In this document: in pieces, positions 22,746-35,437 of the stretch
Layout: each line of letters starts with the position of its first letter
Position numbering within the stretch: the first letter of the stretch is position 1
Assembly (NCBI RefSeq): GCF_003576645.1
Contig: NC_044925.1
Span: 7,379,254 to 7,443,253, forward strand
Source: Ipomoea triloba
Taxonomy: Eukaryota > Streptophyta > Magnoliopsida > Solanales > Convolvulaceae
Reading direction: 5' to 3'
DNA length: 64,000 nucleotides
The notes under the pieces: model-generated
Seen by the model: only the letters and a program-made list of their open reading frames with translations
Databases searched by the model: none
Told to the model about the DNA's origin: nothing
Made by a program: the position numbers and the translations under genes

Positions 22746-25700
22746 ATGGGTTCGGAGTCCAATTCCGGCGACGTGATCTTAGGTGTCGACGGCGGTGCCA
22801 CCTCCACGGTCTGCGTTTGTCTGCCACTTCTACGCCTCCCTGACCTTCCCGATCCTCTTCCCATCCTCGGCCGTGCCCTTGCCGGTTGCTCCAACCACAA
22901 TAGCGTCGGAGGTACATCGATAGACGACTCCTTTCGCTTCCGGATATCTGAACCTACCTGCTTAATTTTCCCAGTTTACACTTCTGATCTCACATGATTT
23001 AAGTCAATTGAGAGCTAAAGCGTTTTCCTGTTCTGTACCTTCTGTTTTTATAGCTTTCTGTTAGTTAAATTCGATAAAATTCAATTGATGTTTGCCTGGA
23101 AATCGCAAGCAGCTAAATTAAGGTGCCTAGTGACATGCATTGGCGATTGGTGCTTATGATGAATTTTTATAATTGGATTGTGCATATGCTTTTCTTCGTC
23201 AATATGATTTAAGTCAAACATTTCCAAGTGCAACTTTGCCCCTTTCTGCAGTTTGGTAAACATTGATTGCGGAATTTGTATCAACTATCATTTCTGGTGC
23301 TACACAGTTTGACTTGTATTCTATGGATAAACCATACCTTTTACTCTATACTTAAGCATGTAAGAGTGCGTAATGTTTAAATTTCTGGATAAGATGGATT
23401 TGCTTTCCCTTTTTGATTAATGGTTATATTTACAGAACATGCGGCAAGGGAAGCACTTGAAAAGGTCATGCAGGAAGCGCTTTCAAATGCTGGTATGAAG
23501 CAATCACATGTACGGGCAGTTTGTTTAGGATTATCTGGTGTTAACCACCCAAAAGATCAGGAGAACATTTTGAACTGGTTGAGGTTTGTTGCCAATGCTT
23601 TAATCCCATACATTTTTTATTGATTCCATTTTCAAGTTTTGCATAGGCATGCTGATAGAAAGGAAAAGATTTGTAGTATGATCAGTTCGTTCATCAAAGA
23701 TTTAATGTGAATAAATTTCTTTGAAATGAAAGTTTATTGGTAGATTTGGAAGAATTTGATTTGAATTTTCTAAGCCTTTGTCAACTGATTTGGTCCTGTT
23801 ACATGATCCTAATGTCTGATTGAAATACTCTGGTATGGAATCAGCTTAATGGTCTATTCAACTCCAAAAGCTTTACAGCTTCCATTATCTAAAAATGTGC
23901 TGGAGTTGTGTTGAGCTGAAGGTGTATCATATTGAGGTGTCTTACACTTTTTTTATGGAAGCAGTTGAGATGCAGTGTAACCAAGTTGATCAGATTTAAT
24001 CCCACTAAGAGTTAGACATAAATCTGTCAAAATGGCAGTAGCATAAAAAACTGCTAGCAAATAACTATCAGAGGTTTCAGGCAACAGTTGCTATATGAGA
24101 TTGCTGATGTTTTTGCCTTTCAAAGTTCCATTTCCTAAATGTCTATTATTCTTTCTAAATGTCTATGATTCTGTTCATAGGAACATTTTCCCGAGTGATG
24201 TAAAGTTATATGTTCGCAATGATGCTATAGCTGCCCTTGCTAGCGGGACCATGGGGAAGCTTTCTGGCTGTGTTCTGATTGCAGGTACAGGAAGCATTTG
24301 TTATGGATTTACTGAAGATGGCCGAGAATCTCATGCTGCTGGGGCAGGGCCTATATTGGGTGATTGGGGGAGGTAAAGTTGGTGCGTACTCATTGTGTTT
24401 TGCATAAATCTTCTGCAGTTGATGCATTTATTCAGTCTTTCAAATAAATCATATATTCTTTTGCACTTTCTTCTATCCTTTTATAGATTTCTGTTGAGAT
24501 TTATTCCATTTTCTTGTTACAAACAAACACCTAAAGAAAGTGTTATTGACTCATGTATTATTTGCATCATATAAATATATTCATTTCAGAAGTTGATATT
24601 CAGATTTAATACTTTTCAGTTTTCACTAGTGTTTTCCATTTTTAGTAAATTATTGAATAAACATCTATTATCCATAGTTTTGGTGTATTTTTACCTCACT
24701 TCTCCCTCAACCACTATATAGTATACAGTCACAAATACATACTGGGGGTGTTTGGTAAATAATTGTTAGCTAATTGGGTTTGTGGGTTTGACTAGTCGAT
24801 AGCATTAGCTGATTGTTGAAAGATGTTTGGTAAATTAGCTGTTAACTGATGACTGATTACATGCAAAATGACTTTCTCAAAAAGCTGTTAACTTTGAGCA
24901 GCTTTTTGAATTTTTAGCGGTTTGGAGCAATAAGCTGTTACAACTTACAAAAAGCTAATTAATCAAACACTCGGGTTGTTTGACCAAGTCAAAGAGCTAA
25001 TAGTGATCAAACAAGCCAAAATTGGCTGATAAGCTAACTATGTTACCAAATAGGGCCAATATCAATTATGGAATACGTCATAAACACAAATGTTCTGCAT
25101 TGTGTGTGTACTACATGAATTAGTTAGTAATATTTTAACTGAATATTAAAGTACATCACCCATATTTGTATGTTTTGAAGGGTGAGCTTTAGTAGATTTA
25201 TTTGAATAAATATCTCATATTCTCGCATGTTCTCCCTATTTTAGATTAGAAAGTTTCTTACTATCTAAATTTCCTTCTTTTATTATTATTACATTTCCTG
25301 GAATGTGAATTTTAGTTGTGTTACAACTTACAACTCTCTTGTGGCCTGTGTTCATATGGTCCCATTGGGTTGGTGTCTGCCTTTAGATGTAATGTATGCT
25401 GGTGATTTTGGTTAGTCAAGGAATATTGTCGTATTTGGTTGACTCTAAAAAGATAGCAATGAAAATTTAGAAATGTGGTTTGATGAAATGTTTGACGTGT
25501 GCGTGATGCCGCGATTCAAGATTATATAAAGAAAAATTTGCTTAGTTGCAGTGGATATTATGCTTCCATTTGCTAATATCTTGAAATAACTATACTTGTC
25601 AATCTCTGGTCTTGCAGTGGCTATGGTATTGCTGCTAAAGCTTTAACAGCAGTGATGAGGGCTCATGATGGTCGAGGTCCACAGACAATGCTTACAAGTC

Positions 25701-27559
25701 ATATTTTACAGTGGCTTGGTCTTTCTTCGCCTGAAGAACTCATAGGGTATATATCTAATGCTACTAATGAGTTTGTACTTACTTTCTCCTATTGGACACT
25801 CATCACCCTATAGTAACTCAAGTGAGATCACTAAAGACCAAGTTAGTTAGGTTAGTCAATTCTAATTTTATGCTTAACTTTCAAGGAGATATGCAAGCTT
25901 CTCCTGCAAATGAAATGAGTGCTACACTATTCTGAAACATGGGTAAGAAGGTTTAAGTTAATATTTCTTGCATGACTGAATCTAAAAACATTTCATTAAA
26001 AGAACACTCTACACCTCGCATCTCAAATTACATTTATAACTTATTGAATTTTCTAAAAGAAGCCCAGAGTGTGATAGTATCTGATAGTGCACATGTTAAG
26101 GTGTGGTGGGAAGGGTTTTCCATTGTCAGTTCATCTAGGTAACTCTTTAGTTTGTCTGCTACAAGATCGCATGCTTAGAAGCGTTAAGATTTTAAGCAAC
26201 ATTTCCTTGCAATCTGCACTTATCAAATAAAAATAAAAAATCCCTTGCAATCTTCAAATTACTTTCCCTGTTCCTAATTTAGCTAAATTAAAAATACGGA
26301 ATGCTAGCTTTAGTTTTGCATGTTTACCATAATAAAAGTTTCTTCTTAGTAACAGCATGCTAATCAAACTTTTAGTGCCACATGTCTTCAGTTTTCCTGT
26401 ATTGATTTTAAAAATCCGTTTTCAATCTTAAGAAAAACTGTCACTTAAATTTATTAATATGTAAATGTTAATTCTAAATGGGAACTTTTCCACCTTATTC
26501 CACATTCTTATGCTATGTAGGGGACCCTATTCCTGCTTGTTCTGCAAAACCTAGCAATTCATTAATACAGCTACTTAGAATTAACATTGATTGGTGACAC
26601 TGGCTTTTAGTGATATCTTCTTACATATGAATCAGGGTGGAAGTAATTTTGTTCCCTTTACTAATTTGCATAGATATTTGGACCTTAACCCACTTTTTGT
26701 GGAGTTGAGTACTTGAGTAGAAAAAACAAGGAGAATATTGAACCATATGTTATAGATGCTGGAATCCATTGTAGAAATTAGTTTGTTGCATTAATGCTTA
26801 ATTCTTTGATTGCTCAAAGGCAATGATGTAGGCCTAGACTAGGCTTGCCAAGAACTTCATTATCATTTAAGGCTTTATTAAATATTGTATTGCTAAAAGA
26901 TTGACATTAGTTGACATAGAGAATTCTGTAAGCAACATGGCATTGCAGTTTGCAATACTTTCACCACTTTCTTATTGGCATCTAGGTGGACCTATGCAGA
27001 TTTATCTTGGGCTCGAATTGCGGCTATTGTTCCAGTAGTAGTATCCTGTGCTGAGGATGGCGATGCCATTGCAAATGAAATTTTAAATGCTGCAGTGCAT
27101 GAATTGGCTATCAGTGTCAGAGCTGTTGTTCAAAAACTATGCCTGGCTGGGAAAGGTTTGGCTTTTATTCACTTAAGGCATTTAAATTAATTACTGTGTG
27201 AGTGCCTCTGACCCAGTCGCAACTTGAGCCATGGCAATATATGATGCAGATATGCACATTTACAAATTCCTTATTATGAATGGAATGCTGTGTCGCCTAT
27301 TTGTACCTAATTAGTTATTGATTAGATGCACTAGTCTATAATGGGCAAGTGGAAATTCATACTCTATGAAATGCAGATGGCAATGATTCTTTCCCACTTG
27401 TCATGGTTGGTGGTGTTCTGGAAGCAAACAAGAAATGGAACATAGGGAATGAAGTTACCAATTCTATTTTAAAGACCTACCCTAGGGCTTCTGTTATTCG
27501 ACCAAAGGTTAGTATTATTTATGTTTTTTTCTTAGTCATATTTTAATGAGGCATTCTTT

Positions 27560-27615
<56 letters not shown>

Positions 27616-28024
27616 TTGCTTTTTCTACATCTTGCTGGGAAATGAAGATTCAAGGAGACATCTAATTATTTTGGACACTTGAATTAGTTCATTCCTCTAG
27701 TTTTCTATACTCTATTTTCAAATTGGAGAAATATACAAATATGCAAGGAAACACATTTTCTGTTTTCCTGTCTCCAATTTTCCATTTCTTCAAACAAAAT
27801 TAAAAATTTCTCCAATTAGTAAACCCATCACAAGGACAGGAACTATTTAATTTACACTACACTGGTGAATGTAATAAGATATTGAGAAATAGAATATGAA
27901 TTAAATATATCCAACTTCTTCGTTTGGTACTTGATGATTTGCTCAGGTTGAGCCTGCAGTTGGTGCAGCTTTGTTGGCAATGAATTTCTTACTCAAAGAA
28001 GCTGAAGCTAATGGCCATAGGTGA
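22746..28024 (+). CDS. NAGK: N-acetyl-D-glucosamine kinase, seven exons, apparently intact
   Basis: Exons: 22746-22911, 23436-23583, 24181-24372, 25618-25746, 26986-27155, 27377-27507 and 27947-28024. All are GT-AG and in frame, giving 337 residues, close to the usual plant length. The N-terminus carries the ATPase phosphate loop LGVDGGATST (12-21). Further landmarks are AGCSNHNSVGEHAARE, the second ATP/sugar region KLYVRNDAIAAL, LIAGTGSICYGF and AGAGPILGDWGSGYGI, then VMVGGVLEAN and a C-terminal VEPAVGAALLA. This is the BadF/BadG/BcrA/BcrD-type ASKHA kinase fold. It phosphorylates free GlcNAc in the salvage route to UDP-GlcNAc, presumably in the cytosol. The gene is a single transcription unit with no functional neighbour. 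Intron 3 (24373-25617) contains a MITE, and intron 6 has a (GT)n(GA)n tract. No clear TATA box was seen. Confidence 0.95.
24744..25057. mobile_element. MITE in NAGK intron 3
   Basis: Ends GGGGGTGTTTGGTAAAT and, in reverse complement, GGCCCTATTTGGTAACAT are inverted repeats. The interior has several TTAGCTGTTAACTGA-like motifs on both strands. A TSD could not be fixed. hAT or Harbinger type. Confidence 0.6.
27558..27613. repeat. (GT)n(GA)n compound microsatellite in NAGK intron 6
   Basis: GTGTGTGT followed by about 18 GA units, 50 bases downstream of exon 6. Confidence 0.95.
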
Positions 28025-29002
28025 ACTGAAGGCACAATGTACAGATAGCAACTGTATAGCAATTGAAATATCTCTCTCTCTTTCTCTCTCACTCTGGGGG
28101 GTGTTTGGGCAGTACTAACGTTAATCTGCTGGGTTTTTGTATCAGTATGTATACTGAATTCCACAATGTAACTTTATTATGTGTCATTGTCTCTCGTCTT
28201 TTATTGCGGACGCAGAATTGTTCTTTCGTATGGTAGTGTCCTTCCCATGAGGCCATGACACGAATATTATTGGAAGGACAAAGAAGCAATAAGTGTTTTA
28301 TTATTTTTCCTTCTTGATTTGGATGATCTGGACTTTATTACTCTATAGTACAGAGAATGATAAATAAGCACTTTTAATTGTAGTAAATATACAATTTGAT
28401 CATTCAATTAAAAACAATGTGCAATTGAATCATTCTACTTTATAAAATTGTACAATTCATCCGTCACAATTCTTGCAAATTATTATTATTATTATTTGAC
28501 AAATTCTCTTATGAGACCGTCCGACGGTTTTTGGTTTTCCTATGAGACCGTCTTACGGCTACGAGGGGTCAAATTTTTTATAATTATTATATATATTCTC
28601 ACATAAGTATTACAATTTTTTTTTTATCATAAGTAACTTTTTAACTCTTAATCTTATACTTTAATTTAAAAGTATTATATTTTTTTATCATAAGTATTGT
28701 ATTTTCTCTTATAAATAATACGGAGTAAATAATAATTGAACAATTTATCCATGATTAGTATTACAATTTTTTTTTTTTGCAAGCAGTATTACAATTTTTC
28801 TTAAGTAACTATTCAACTCTAAATATTACATTTTGATTTAAAAGTATTATATTTTTCCTCATAAGTAACTTTTCACCTATTAATTTTACATTTTGATTTA
28901 AAAGTATTATATTTTTTCATCAAAAGTATCACATTTTTCGTCATAAGTATTATACTTTCTCTCATAGCTAACAATAAAATAATATATCAATGATAAGTAT
29001 TA
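28025..29002. other. NAGK 3' flank and AT-rich dispersed repeat
   Basis: No gene. From about 28600 the motif AAAAGTATTATATTTTT...CATAAGTAAC recurs many times. The same motif forms block R in the P450/TPS intergenic region (3232-3420, 4850-4950), which indicates a dispersed AT-rich repeat family. A pair of AGACCGTC(C/T)GACGG-like motifs lies at 28508-28562. Confidence 0.5.
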
Positions 29003-29253
29003 CTCCCTACGTCCCGAATTGGATGTCTCATTTGCTTTTTGCACGCTTTTTAAGAAATTATAGTAAATGTGATGTGCTTTCCAATTATGCCCCAATCTTT
29101 TCACTTTTGGAAATAAAAACAATAAAGAAAGCAAAAGTCATAAGGGTAAATTAGGAAAAATAGAATGATAGTGATGTTCAATTTTGGAAAGAGGATAACA
29201 TTTTGGGACAAACTAAAAAGGAAAGTAAGACAGGTAAAATGGGATAGAGGGAT
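29003..29253. mobile_element. Stowaway (Tc1/mariner) MITE
   Basis: Starts CTCCCTACGTCCCG after TA (29001-29002) and ends GGGATAGAGGGAT before TA. It is the reverse-orientation relative of the MITE in TPS intron 1, sharing the GTGATGTGCTTTCC, AAGCAAAAGT and TGATGTTCAATTTTG segments. Confidence 0.85.
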
Positions 29254-29581
29254 TACATTTTTTTCTCATAAGTAACTATTCAACCCTAAATATTACGGAG
29301 TATATTTTTAGTTAAGAGTATTACATTTTTCTTTTCTCATAAGTAACAAACAATTTATTCTTGATTAGTATTATATATTAAGCATCAGTATTGCATTTCT
29401 ATCATGACCCGACCTATCACACATGAAACTTACTCTTATTATTTTAGGTAAACTCAGGTTTCGTAGAGAAATGATTATGGCAACTAAATGACGAGGGAGG
29501 TAACTATGGTTGTCTCCCTTTGAATAGATGGGCAAATTTTCTTTATTTTTTTATCATAATAATGGATTTAGGATGCCATCT

Positions 29582-29622
<41 letters not shown>

Positions 29623-30282
29623 CAACACAAAAGGACTTAATCATTAATAATCACATGTTGAATACAAGAAAGATAAACAGTAAACCAATGTCCAGGACCA
29701 GACTGAGAAGAAGCGGCTCTTGCTAAGGCGTGAGCAAGCTTATTCACTGATATAGGAACAAATTTAAACAACACAGATTCAAAATGTCGTTTGAAATTAA
29801 GACAATATCTAAGAACACATCCTGCATAGGAGAGGTTTGGAGAGGTGGAATTTAACAACGAGCAAAACATTTGACAATAAAAAAGAAAAAAAAAAAACAG
29901 CCACCTTACGCCAACCACACTCCATAGCCCAAGATAAAACTTCTTTTACCGCCATGGCCTTCACTAGGTGGGGATCACGAAGACAACGAACATGAGAACT
30001 CTGAGCAGCCATAAATCTTGCATTCGCATCATGAACAACCGCCACAATGTATCATCTATCCTCACCATAGTCAATCGCATCATCAACATGGATATGGACG
30101 GAGTCACCTAAACCAATCTCTACGCCACCTACATTAACAGAACTGCTAGCATTATGCTCATCATGCAACATATCATCTTTCCAATCATCAAGTAAGGTAT
30201 TTGCCAACCGTATCACATTGCCAGGATCCCAAGGTTTAGAATTCCAAACAAACTCATTATGACAACTCCAGATTGACCAATG
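29582..30282 (-). mobile_element. 5'-truncated L1-type LINE, RNase H end only
   Basis: On the minus strand the block encodes the C-terminal RNase H region of a plant L1: (WSIWS)CHNEFVWNSKPWDPGNVI near 30280, then VAVVHDANARFMAAQ, VKAMAVKEVLSWA and LAHALARAASS, in broken frames. It ends in a 37-base poly(T), which is the poly(A) tail on the element strand. Its homologue is the RNase H of the LINE at 53787-58981 (AESMAVKEALTWL, VAHVLARAAGS). It stops abruptly at 30282, where an LTR-like sequence starts. Confidence 0.75.
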
Positions 30283-31612
30283 TTAGAGAAATAGGGTGTT
30301 AGTTGAGAGAATTACTCTTAGCCTTAGGTTTTGGTGTTGATAACCACCAAGAATAGTCTAATTTAAGGGTCAAAAATAGAATAGAATAGTGAAGTTTTGC
30401 CACCCATTTATAACAATTTCATGCATTAAGGCTCGGATGTGATAAAAAATCTCTAACCTAACTTTAGAGAATGTTTTGAAGTTAATTCCACAGATTGAAA
30501 AGGGATTCGAGGCCAAAATGGAGCGGAAAGTAAAGAAGCCGCCGAGCAGGAACCGTCCACGCAGCCAACACGCGTGTGGGAGGCGTGGATCATTTCTAGT
30601 AGCCATCCACGCCTCCATTCACGCGTGAAGGTGGCATGGTCAGGCCACAGGGGCCATTTCGGGATTGTGACTTCATGTTGCCTATTTAAACCCTCTTCCT
30701 GAAATTTGAGGGAGGAGAGTAGCAAAATAGTTTTTAGATATGAAGTTCTCTTTGTTTTCTCCCCTCTTGGGGGAAAACTTCATTCCCTTAGATTAGATTG
30801 AAGAAACAATGGTAGAAGGGTAGAAGATTGAAGGCAAAAATGTAATAGAATCCATTCTCTATGGATGGTAACTCTTCTTTTCACTATCTATTTCAATTTC
30901 ATTTTTGTTTCCTTTGAATCTTCTATTGCTTTTTCTTGTTTCCTTACTTTAATGTTTGCTTAGATTAGATAGGGGATTAGCGGCCCCGAAACTAGCTATG
31001 TGGTTGAATTGTTGAAGAAATTGCTTTAAAAATGTGAGCTTTATGCATTTAGATTTAAATACTTGTGTGGTTGATGTTTGATGTGCTTTGTGCCTAAGTG
31101 TGACCACATTAGATAGCAAATCCTGTGAAAGTGAGTGTGTGCGCGATAGCGGCCTCTCACGAGTCCAACTCATCCACATCCCCGCCCTTAGTCCGAAAGG
31201 AAGAGGTCCGGGAGGAGTGGTAGACAAGGTGTTCGATGAAATGCCCCAACCAAATGAGGATGTGGGAGTCCAAGTGTGACGCCACTCGGTGAAGTGCCGT
31301 GAACTCCCTAGTTGAATCCGAATCGTTTGCTTGCAAACCCAATAAAATAGTAGACCATGTATGCTAGCCACGAGCCCCAATCTCCATTTTACTTTTTCTT
31401 AAACACCACCATTCCAAACCTTAAACTCTTGTACAAATGCCATTGAGTCTAGTCATTCACGTAACTCTTTTCCTTCAACCTCTTATATGCCAACATTAAC
31501 TCGACTCCAAATCTGCCTTCCTTGAGAGACCGACACTCAGGGAGTCTTGACTCTTCGTTTTAGCACATCCCATACCCGACATATACCTCACCACAAACAA
31601 ACCTACCTTCAG
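30283..31612. mobile_element. Probable Ty3-type LTR or fragment
   Basis: Starts TGTTAGAGAAATAGGG exactly where the LINE fragment ends. It has a TATTTAAA-type core signal near 30680, and its 3' part has the CTTGAGAGACCGACACTC motif common at the ends of plant gypsy LTRs. No coding sequence and no second copy occur in the window. The right end was not fixed. Confidence 0.4.
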
Positions 31613-31613
31613 G

Positions 31614-31754
31614 TGTTAGGATTCTATGTCTAGGGTTAGTTTTTTTCTTGTATAAGTAGCTCTACACTCTGTACATATGATCAGAATATAAGAATATCAT
31701 AGAGAATATATACAAAATACTAGTTGAGTTTTCTGGTTAGTTTATTGTTTAACA
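31614..31754 (+). mobile_element. Short LTR with initiator-tRNA primer site (Copia or TRIM, partial)
   Basis: A 141-bp segment running TGTTAGG...TTAACA is followed directly by TGTATCAGAGCC (31756-31767), a near-perfect initiator-Met tRNA primer site. The LTR contains a TATAAG box and an AATATAAGAATATC region. About 600 bases of interior follow, but no 3' LTR was found, so the element is truncated. The short LTR suggests a TRIM or a small Copia. Confidence 0.65.
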
Positions 31755-32325
31755 TTGTATCAGAGCCCGGTGGGCATTGATCTACGCAAGGAGGCGACGC
31801 CGCCGGAGGAAGCGAGCAGCTAACGGAGCCGCTGACCAGAGCTCCAGTGAGCACACGCCGAAGCGTGAGGTCTTTTCCGGCGACCTTTTTAGCGGAAATT
31901 TGTTTCGTTTGACTCGTTTTGTTCGTTTAAGTTGTGCAGAGGTCAAATATTGCTTCAGATGGGCTGTGCCACACTTGTTCGGAGGAGTTGGTTTGCTTTG
32001 GCGTTGACTAGGCAGAAGCAGGGAGGTTTTTTGGTTTTCTTTATGGTAAAGATGGAGATTTATGAGTTGTGTAGAGGGGTGGCTAGAGTGTATGAGTTCC
32101 ACCTGTGAAAGATGCTTTGGAAGTGGTGCAAGGAGCGAACCTAAGGCAATAGGTTTTGGATGATTAATGATGAAGCTAATAAGCGAATAATTGAGCAGTA
32201 GATTTTTTGTGTTTGATTGGTTTATTTTATTTTATTTTATTTTGTGAGTTTGTTTTTAATTTAATTTGGTCTTTAAGTTGAGTTGGAGTAGTGCCTGAGT
32301 ATGAGATTTGAGTCAGTCCTTGTCC
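31755..32325. other. Interior remnant downstream of the short LTR
   Basis: GC-richer 5' leader-like sequence with an open stretch at 31777-32007 that matches no family I know. It ends in a (TTTTA)n run at 32222-32250. Confidence 0.4.
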
Positions 32326-32329
32326 AATG

Positions 32330-32875
32330 TAAGTAAAATGCACCACTCAATGTTAATAAATACACCACACAAATATGCACTATTAGGTACACATCACCAA
32401 AAACACACCACTACGTATGAAAAAAATACACCACACAGTGTTAAGAAATGCACAATTAAAAACAGGGGAGTTATGAGGTGTTTTTATGCATTTTCATTGT
32501 GGTGCATTTCTTAACATTGAGTGATGTAAACCGCACGGCCGCACGGGAAGGCGCAGCCACATTCTCGTGCGGTCGGTGCGGTTCACACCACTCAATGTTA
32601 GAAAACACACCACAATGAAAATACACAAAAACACCATAAAACACACCACACACCCAAAATAATGCACTATAACTCCTCTGCTCCTAATGGTGCATTTAGT
32701 AACACTGTGTGGTGTATATTTGCATACCTAGTGGTGTGTTTTTTGGTGATGCGTACCTAATGATGCATATTTGAGTGGTGCATTTTCTAACATTGAGTGT
32801 TGTATATTTGTATACATAGTGGTGAGACCGCACTGACCGCACGTTAAGGGGCGGTCATACCTGATTATGACCCTA
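32330..32875. mobile_element. Dispersed repeat of the CACCACTCAATGTTAG family, copies B and C
   Basis: 32550-32875 matches copy A in the P450/TPS intergenic region. 32330-32540 is an inverted, shortened relative carrying the same ACCACTCAATGTTA and CACAGTGTTAAGAAATGCAC motifs. The centre holds GCACGGCCGCACGGG and CGTGCGGTCGGTGCGG palindromic sequence. Confidence 0.6.
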
Positions 32876-33017
32876 TATATATATACATACATATATATAT
32901 GTGTGTATGTATACATACACACATATATATATGTATGTATATATATATATATATATGTATGTATATATGTATATATATGTATGTATATATGTATATATAT
33001 GTATGTATATATGTATG

Positions 33018-33048
<31 letters not shown>

Positions 33049-33073
33049 ATATGTATGTATGTATGTATGTATT
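32871..33073. repeat. (TA)n/(TATG)n microsatellite
   Basis: About 200 bases of alternating TA and TATG units, giving false Tyr/Ile reading frames on both strands. Confidence 0.95.
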
Positions 33074-33634
33074 GATTCGACTATATGAGATGTTAGGGTT
33101 AAAGGATTGCGATGATCTTTGTTTTCTTTTTTTGTTGTTTTTTTTTTTTTTGTCGAAGACAATTGTAATGAGTTGTGTGTGTGTGTGTGTGTAGAGAGGG
33201 GGGGAGAGGGGTTTATTTCATTGGGCTTTCTATTTATTCATTTATTTGTTATATTTATTTATTTATTTACTTAGATGAATAAAATAATAGTAATAATTAT
33301 TTTCTACATGTATCTATATTAAATGACATGTATACAATATATTTGGACTATGCATATTACTGACGTATTTTATGTATGTGTAATTTTATATTCTAATAAA
33401 ATAAAATGAAATTTTCAAGTAACAAATTATTATGTGAAATTTATTCTAATTAGATAGTATTAGAGTGTTCTATTTAATTTAATATCTTCATATTGTAGAT
33501 ATCTTTTGTATTTCAGTTCAAAATTTTTAAAATTGAAATAATTTTATTTTATATGAATTTAATTGTATATATTTTCAATCTTGTATTTAAATTACAGTAA
33601 AGATTAATATTTGTATTGATTTAAGCTTAAAATA

Positions 33635-33739
33635 ATGGCCAAACCTTGTGGTTTAGTGGCACCTAGTGTCCCGGTTTACAATCTCACATGGATGATGGGA
33701 GTGGATTCGAACCGGTGATTCTTTGCGTTTCAGTAGGTA
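33635..33739 (+). mobile_element. tRNA-derived SINE, 3'-truncated copy
   Basis: Shares CCTTGTGGTTTAGTGGCACC (A-box region) and GGATTCGAACC (B box) with the SINEs at 33926 and 44061. It lacks the 3' tail and poly(A). An exact 12-base flank duplication, AAGCTTAAAATA, lies at 33623-33634 and 33740-33751. Confidence 0.75.
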
Positions 33740-33925
33740 AAGCTTAAAATATTAAAAATGAATTGTACTGAAAGTAATGGTAATAATTCATAGTTTTAAT
33801 AATTTATGCTAGTTACGGATTATATTAATTCATACAAATTTAATAATTCAATTCTTTTAATTTGTACATGCAGTTTCCTTAATTATAATTACTAAAATAA
33901 GAAATACCTTAATTATAATTAGTTT

Positions 33926-34076
33926 GCCAAAGACCTTGTGGTCAAGCGGCACTCGGTGTACACTCTTATGTGGAAGGGAGTGGGTTTGAGCCTCAGTGGA
34001 GGCATCTGTTGACTCGTTGTGCTTCAGTATGTTGAGAAAGTAGTTATGAACAGAGTCGGTAGAACTCAAAAAAAAA
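33926..34076 (+). mobile_element. tRNA-derived SINE
   Basis: Pol III A box TGGTCAAGCGG (33939-33949) and B box GGTTTGAGCC (33983-33992), followed by the family tail (GTGCTTCAGTATGTTGAGAA) and a poly(A). It is collinear with the copy at 44061. Confidence 0.85.
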
Positions 34077-34503
34077 TAATTACTAAAGTAAGAAATAAAA
34101 TTATCATATTAACAAAATTTGTGTTCATAAATATTTTTTAAAAAATAAATTAAATAAATACATACATATACTTATGCACTATATTAATCATACAAAATTT
34201 ATATAATACTTTTTTAGTTTCTAAATATAATTATTTTAATTATAAATCTATCAATATCTATACTTCCTACTAATAAAAAACAAATCCTACATTTGCAATT
34301 GCCAGCCTAAACTATTACTATATAAAATCTAATAACTATAATAGGTTAGTTAAGCTACTAATTGCATAAATATTAATATAATTACAAATAAACATGGTAT
34401 AAAAGTATAATTGCACAATATTAGTATAATTACCTAATAATTACTATGGTAATTAAGAAATTAATTACACAGATAATAGTATAATTGACTAATAATTATT
34501 ATG
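34077..34503. other. AT-rich intergenic, no gene
   Basis: Low-complexity A/T sequence with repeated TAGTATAATTG(A/C)CTAATAATTA motifs, which recur at 35640-35700 on the far side of the foldback element. Confidence 0.5.
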
Positions 34504-34512
34504 TTAATTAAA

Positions 34513-35437
34513 GGGAAAATGGCATCTTTAGTCCCTGAGTTATAGGGGTAGTGTAGACTCAGTCCCTGAGTTATGGCCGTATGCGAGTTTAGTCCCTCAG
34601 TTATTCGCGAAGTGGCGAGTTTAGTCCCTGGCCATTAAATTTGACGAAAAAATTTAAAAATAATCAAAATTTGAGGGATAAAATAGGAAATTCACATTTT
34701 ATTCTTCTTCTTATATCAAAACCACTTTTACAATATTATTTTTCACTTCTTAGCCTAATTATTTTCAAGATTCTTCAATTTTAAAAGCATTTTAATAACT
34801 TTCAAATGACTTGTTAGGAACCTGACTCTCGTATAACGCACTTAAAACTTAGCACAAATAAAGAAATGCATGATCATTGTATTTAGGTGTATGAAACACA
34901 CTATCCTAACAAGTTTTTATTTTTTTACTAAGCAACAAATGTAATAAAATTAAAAATTTTGAGATTTTTTTACACACTATCCTATCTCAAAATTTTTAAT
35001 TTTATTACATTTGTTGCTTAGTAAAAAAATAAAAACTTGTTAGGATAGTGTGTTTCATACACCTAAATACAATGATCATGCATTTCTTTATTTGTGCTAA
35101 GTTTTAAGTGTGTTATACGAGAGTCAGGTTCCTAACAAGTCATTTGAAAGTTATTAAAATTCTTTTAAAATTGAAGAATCTTGAAAATAATTAGGCTAAG
35201 AAGTGCAAAAATAATATTGTAAAAGTGGTTTTGATATAAGAAGAAGAATAAAATGTGAATTTCCTATTTTATCCCTCAAATTTTGATTATTTTTAAATTT
35301 TTTCGTCAAATTTAATGGCCAGGGACTAAACTCGCCACTTCGCGAATAACTGAGGGACTAAACTCGCATACGGCCATAACTCAGGGACTGAGTCTACACT
35401 ACCCCTATAACTCAGGGACTAAAGATGCCATTTTCCC
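34513..35437. mobile_element. 925-bp Mutator-type foldback element, near-perfect palindrome
   Basis: Two arms of about 453 bases (34513-34965 and 34984-35437) are reverse complements with only a few mismatches, separated by about 18 bases. Ends are GGGAAAATGGCATC inverted, and an exact 9-base target duplication, TTAATTAAA, flanks the element (34504-34512, 35438-35446). The 9-bp TSD and TIR start fit Mutator-type elements. There is no coding sequence. Confidence 0.92.

Noticed and set aside
32728..33194. Tyr/Ile-rich frames of 73-144 codons on both strands
   Set aside because: Translation of the (TA)n/(TATG)n tract and the neighbouring repeat.
33635..34076. Possible tRNA genes because of A and B boxes
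   Set aside because: No cloverleaf; multiple copies with poly(A) and target duplications identify SINEs.
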